Source: Marsupella aquatica
Taxonomy: Eukaryota; Marchantiophyta
Reading direction: 5' to 3'
NCBI GenBank assembly: GCA_973895155.1
Contig: OZ316899.1
Coordinates: 14,570,001-14,634,000 of the forward strand
DNA length: 64,000 nt
Below, piece by piece: positions 59,961-64,000 of this stretch (the first letter of the stretch is position 1; each line of letters starts with the position of its first letter). A model generated the notes under the pieces. It worked only from the letters and a program-made list of their open reading frames with translations, was not told the DNA's origin and made no database searches. The position numbers were made by a program, and so were the translations under genes.

Positions 59961-62514
59961 TTGCCTTGCCTTCGGAAAAGCTACTCCTACAAATGCTTCA
60001 CACTGCATGTGATCAATTGTCATTACTGAGAAACAGTCATGCGGAACCTGCGACCCCAGCGAGTGTGGTGGCTCGTACATCACATAAGATTTTGTGACTA
60101 ACGAGTTATTTTTGGGCATACGGTATTCCTTCGCAGCTGTAGTGACAAGAGCACTTTGTCATGGGACACATGTAACGGTTTTTGGTAGAGTGTAAGGAGG
60201 ATGTTACTCCCAATTTTGTAAAGATGTTTGTAAATTTTGGTGCGAATTTAATTTCCCTATCAAATGATGCAAAGCAATTAATTTCCTATTAAGCAATGCA
60301 AGCAATTACCTAGCATGTTCTTGCTTGGTTAAGTTATGTGTATTGGATACGGCAATGACATGATTGATTGTACTAAGATTATTACTCGCACTCTCCATTG
60401 ACTGGGAATGTGACGGTTGCCACAAGTTCGCAAACAACACTACTTTGGTTTGTTTGCTTTCGTTCCTTGGAAAGTCTACAAAAGTTCCAACCTCGACAAA
60501 AGTCTTCAAACAAGACCGATCGAGTCTGATTGAAGTCGGCAATTAGCTGCAACTCAGGCGACTCGGTTATCACATCTGGTTTTGCAAACTCTGCTCGTAG
60601 TAGGGTCACAACTCGGGAGGGTTTCTGGCCTGTGATCTTTGCAGAATGAAGGAGGGATTGGGATAAGCTCTTAGGGCAAAGGCATTGCTCTGTTTTGTGG
60701 ACACGGAGAAGTCCAACTCAATATAGTGGAGGTCTTCCCTCGCTGCTGCGATGAGCATAGGATTTAGGCGGCAATGTCAGATATCAGTTTGTAATCACGC
60801 TTTCGTCAAGGTGTCGGAAATATTTTACGTCTTCAAGTCCGGGGTGCAGAGAGAGTGGGACTACCCTAAACAAGGCTTTTGTCAGGATGGAGTTTAGGAT
60901 AGTTCCAGTTTTGAATGGAACGGTACAGTCCAAGTTTCGACATTTGGTAAGAATTTGTGCTTTCGCTGTGCAATGATACTGAGGACGCGGCATTGACTGA
61001 AGTCTTCAACCCATTTTCTCTAAATGGTATGGATTCCTGTGCTGTGCAACTATGGACTTTGTCATTCAAAACAATTTTGTGTGACCCTTCCATGAATTGT
61101 GAGCACCACCTTTGTGAAACATGTATGCGCAATGATGTCGGTTCCATACGCCTGCCCATCCCACACATTGGCATATTTGATTGGGTGAAAACCTCTTCGT
61201 ATGTTTATAATAAGTGAAGACGGTGAAGTCACACAGGAGCTAAGCATGCTTGCGGCCAGCACATGTTTATATTTTTTCAGCGCCCGGGATCAGCTATGGC
61301 CAGGAGTTGCTTTTGTCTGTAATTTTCCTGTATTGCAGGTTGCATGACTTTGTAGAATAACATGCAACCGATATGTAATGAGCAACCGTGTGTCAATTCA
61401 ATGTACTGGATCATTCACGGTCGAAGATGTATTGCAGGTTATTTCACGGACACCATCGGTGGGCAAGGTAAATTTGGCGAGCGCATCTTTGGGAAGTGCA
61501 TAGTCGGCAACCTTGTGGGCTGCTCTACATGTACTTAATTTGCATCCAGTGCTCCTTAACCTATTGCAAGTCGACAACCTCTTCGTCTCTTTGTGAGGTA
61601 GTCCGTGCCCAGTGGAATTTCAACACTCGACATTTTTGTGGGCGAGTGTACAACCGAATTTCAACTGCCTCAAAGTAACCTTTTCCTCAGGTGCTTGGTT
61701 ACAAGTCATGTTGACTGTTGAGCTTTAGTAGCGTCAATTGGTTACTCCAGAACAACGGGCCCATCTTCTACTCATACTTTCTCTGAATCCGATTTCTCTC
61801 CGTTGCATCCAACTTCCCAAGATTTCCATATATCTCAAGTTTCGATCATCTATTGTATGAAAATGTTCTTCCTAAATAACCTGACATCTCCATGTATGCC
61901 CCTGCTATGCGAGATTCGGCCAGGAAGTAGCCTGTGAAGGGGACGGCCTTCAGTAATGTTTTTTTGCCACAATGGATCTGTCGACGGTGAGATGTTACAT
62001 AGCGGGAGGGGCTTGCAAAGCCTGCGGATCTTTGGTGTAGTTCTGTACAGGCAGCAAGTGTTGGGTCTGGCCCCGCGAGGGAGGGGACAAATTGATTAGC
62101 CTCTGACGCTCTGCATCAGGGGTGACTGCGGATGTTTGTTGGGCAAAGTTGCCCATAAATTAAAGTCCGAGTCTCTGGAAGACACGAAGGAATTAATGCA
62201 TGCAATCGGGTTCCCGCGTGTTGTTTTTAAAATGTAGAAAGCTTGCCCAAAGGTGGTGTTCATTTCTGTGCCCCGATGCGTGTGAAATGAATGATTTCTG
62301 GAGCGTTTTCAAATCTCAGGACATCCCCTCAAATTGGAGCCAACTCCCCTATAAAGCAGGATAGGCCTGCCATGCGTGAACTGATTTCAAGCCGACATCC
62401 TAATTTCGTGCTAAAGAGCACAAATCCAAATGTTGGTTGGACATGAACGACACGATTGTCGCTTAGGTTGATGGGGATCTGCTGGCATCCTTATAATATG
62501 AGGGAATCAAGTTT
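59961..62514. other. No supportable gene
   Basis: Several 60-100 codon frames on both strands (60306-60609, 60784-61262) overlap each other without a preferred frame. A Cys/His-rich stretch CEHHLCETCMRN at about 61095 on the plus strand lies in a frame with no ATG at its start and a stop directly upstream. I cannot support a gene model. Confidence 0.4.
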
Positions 62515-64000
62515 AAGTAAACAATAAACTTATCCGTAAAGTAACTTCAACTGCCATCATAGCTCCTAGGTTAGCAGTAAATGCACTCTACCGAACCAAG
62601 AGGGATGCTTCCGAACGTAAACGCCCGACAACTAACATCGCAACCAACTACAAAGGAAACTTATTGAGGACCAAACTGTATTCACGTCCCAAAGAGGAGG
62701 TCACTGGAGTTTGCACCTGCCAGGGGGCCCTTGCACTTGTGACTCCGCATTGCCCGTTGCATCTAGCTGCACTTCCAGGCTACAAGCAAGAGTGTTGGAA
62801 GAGCCGACATGCTTCACTGAATAGAGGGCAAGGGGTACCTTTGGCCTTCGACATTCCAATGCATCATAGAGCCTACATCGCAAGCATGAGAAGCGATGCA
62901 GATTTTATGGACGCCGGTGGGGAAGAATTGATTGAGCGGCGATATATGAGAAGTGCGTAGGACCTGGCGCGAGAGGAATTTTGTGTGGTTCGGTGGGGAG
63001 CAATTGTGTTGTTGGGTGAATTAGCATCCAATGCATTGTAGAGCCTATGTTGCAGGTATGAGAAGCTATGGAGATTTTATGGACGCCGGTGGGAAAGAAT
63101 TCATATGAGAAGTGGACAGGAGGAATTTTATGTGGTTGGGTGGGATGCAATTGTAATCTTAGGTGAGACGACACGGGAAATTGTTGCACGAAGGGATGGA
63201 TGAACCCGATAGGCATCAAGCATGGCTGCTAGGCTCACAGGGGATGAATCTTGGTCACAATCAAGGTCACTACAAAAGCTTGAAGCTTCTCTCAAGGATC
63301 GCACTCTATGCATTCCATTGTGGATCAACACACCCTAGCTCATTCTCTGTCTACGCACTGCTTTTTGTAATTTCTACAGGCACTCTACACTCTTTTGAGG
63401 ACTACGATCGATAGGTCACTATGTCATCGGTCCATAGAAGTAAGAAAGTCCACTCTAAGTCCTAGTCAGGCTTGATGCTCACATGTATTATATTTCCTAT
63501 GGCTGACCAGTGAATTGGAATTTGTATGTTGTGCTAATTGAATGTAATCCTAGTTCAATTGAAAGTCTATTCAATTTGCAATTCTAATTACGTTTGAAAT
63601 GATTACCGGCTTGCTGTTTCTATGATCGACAGGAATGCCAACCATGAAGCAAGTTGCTCGCAACAGGGACTTGGAAGGGCACATGCAACTTGGATCTGAG
63701 TTGCCTCCGCTGATCGAGCTCACTGAACTGATTGAAAGTTGGAGTGAAGTTAGCAGTGAATCTTTTGACAACAGCTACAAGGCTTTCGCTCACAACAACC
63801 AGGAGAACATTGACCCCAACCATAGTTGTGGCTCTGAACCTGAATGGATGAAAGAGCACAATCCAAATGTGCTTCCTCCACCCATGCAAGCTACGAAGTC
63901 TCAAAGGAAGAGGACATTGGTGGATTCCATCCACTTGAGCACTCTGGTGGCAGCTTATTCGATGGCTTTCAGTGATTACTCCAAGGGCAGGAAGCAGAAA
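62515..64000 (+). repeat. Long dispersed repeat, copy 2 (runs off the window)
   Basis: Collinear with 26205-27735 over its visible length, including GAACGTAAAC, AACCAACTACAAAGGAAAC, CTTATTGAGG vs CTTACTATTTAGGG, GCCTATGTTGCAGGTATGAGAAGC and the gene-bearing right part. It has a longer insert near 63225-63320 than copy 1. It is cut by the window end, so its full length is unknown. Confidence 0.85.
63633..64000 (+). CDS. Repeat-borne unknown gene, intact partial exon
   Basis: After TTTCTATGATCGACAG (a good acceptor) the exon reads from ATG 63635: MPTMKQVARNRDLEGHMQLG, PPLIELTELIESWSEVSSES, QENIDPNHSCGSEPEWMKEH, then a basic SQRKRTLV and SMAFSDYSKGRKQK at the window end. It is open for 122 codons without a stop. 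In copy 1 the corresponding sequence continues with CYLEEFYGMLCLVGRHDGLA, so the true protein is longer. Acidic/polar with a basic patch; no known domain recognised. Upstream exons are not identified, and the first ATG may be internal. Confidence 0.55.

Noticed and set aside
60957-61217. Cys/His-rich frame with CEHHLCETCMRN
   Set aside because: It begins with GTG after a stop, is overlapped by equally long opposite-strand frames, and shows no complete zinc-finger spacing.
1-64000. CRISPR array or bacterial operon
   Set aside because: The tandem arrays have contiguous or irregular units without unique spacers, and genes are intron-containing and plant-like.

Overview
The window is nuclear DNA of a land plant. 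It carries a type-B cytokinin response regulator (receiver plus GARP/Myb DNA-binding domain, minus strand, five exons, about 512 aa) in a background of plant-type retroelements: an L1-like LINE, a chromodomain Ty3/gypsy element primed by initiator Met-tRNA, Ty1/copia remnants and tRNA-derived SINE-like units. Introns in the recognisable gene are short (about 160-230 bp), and several proteins look fungal-like or orphan. This fits a seed-free plant (lycophyte, moss or similar) better than a flowering plant, but I cannot fix the clade from sequence alone.

Layout. 1-3584: a decayed LINE (ORF1 with a damaged zinc knuckle; ORF2 endonuclease plus part of the reverse transcriptase). It is cut by a chromovirus at 3585-12137, which has LTRs of about 1.4 kb, gag, protease, RT, RNase H, integrase and chromodomain, all interrupted by stops and frameshifts. 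12385-13400: a SINE-like unit and a copia 3' end with an LTR-like stretch of tandem repeats. 13836-16142: the type-B response regulator, with a 111-bp tandem duplication just upstream. 16440-24500: gene-poor, AT-rich DNA holding several minisatellite-like arrays, a second SINE copy, a G-quadruplex-type tract and a dispersed repeat. 24794-25645: a two-exon gene of unknown function (212 aa).

26205-27735 and 62515-64000 are two copies of one dispersed repeat carrying an unrecognised coding region. The left copy is broken; the right copy is open and runs off the window. 28480-29380: another LINE RT remnant.

29718-32208 (minus strand) is the most unusual part. It holds three consecutive same-strand reading frames: a C2H2/Cys-rich zinc-finger protein, a coiled-coil protein with an internal repeat, and a 2-oxoglutarate/Fe(II) dioxygenase domain of the TET/JBP type known mainly from basidiomycete fungi and other eukaryotes as a modified-base DNA oxygenase family. 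A four-unit minisatellite lies directly upstream. This may be a horizontally acquired or mobile-element-associated module.

41329-43701 (minus) and 46703-48426 (plus) are two long, broken protein-coding regions of similar architecture (a basic N-terminus, a globular region, then coiled coil), perhaps transposon-related. 54373-55142 is a long imperfect inverted repeat. 56900-59990 holds a minus-strand LINE 3' end and a plus-strand copia RT/RNase H remnant followed by a polypurine tract and LTR start. The remaining intervals show no supportable gene. Overall the window is one conventional regulatory gene, a few orphan genes, a possible TET/JBP module, and a graveyard of nested retroelements and local tandem duplications.
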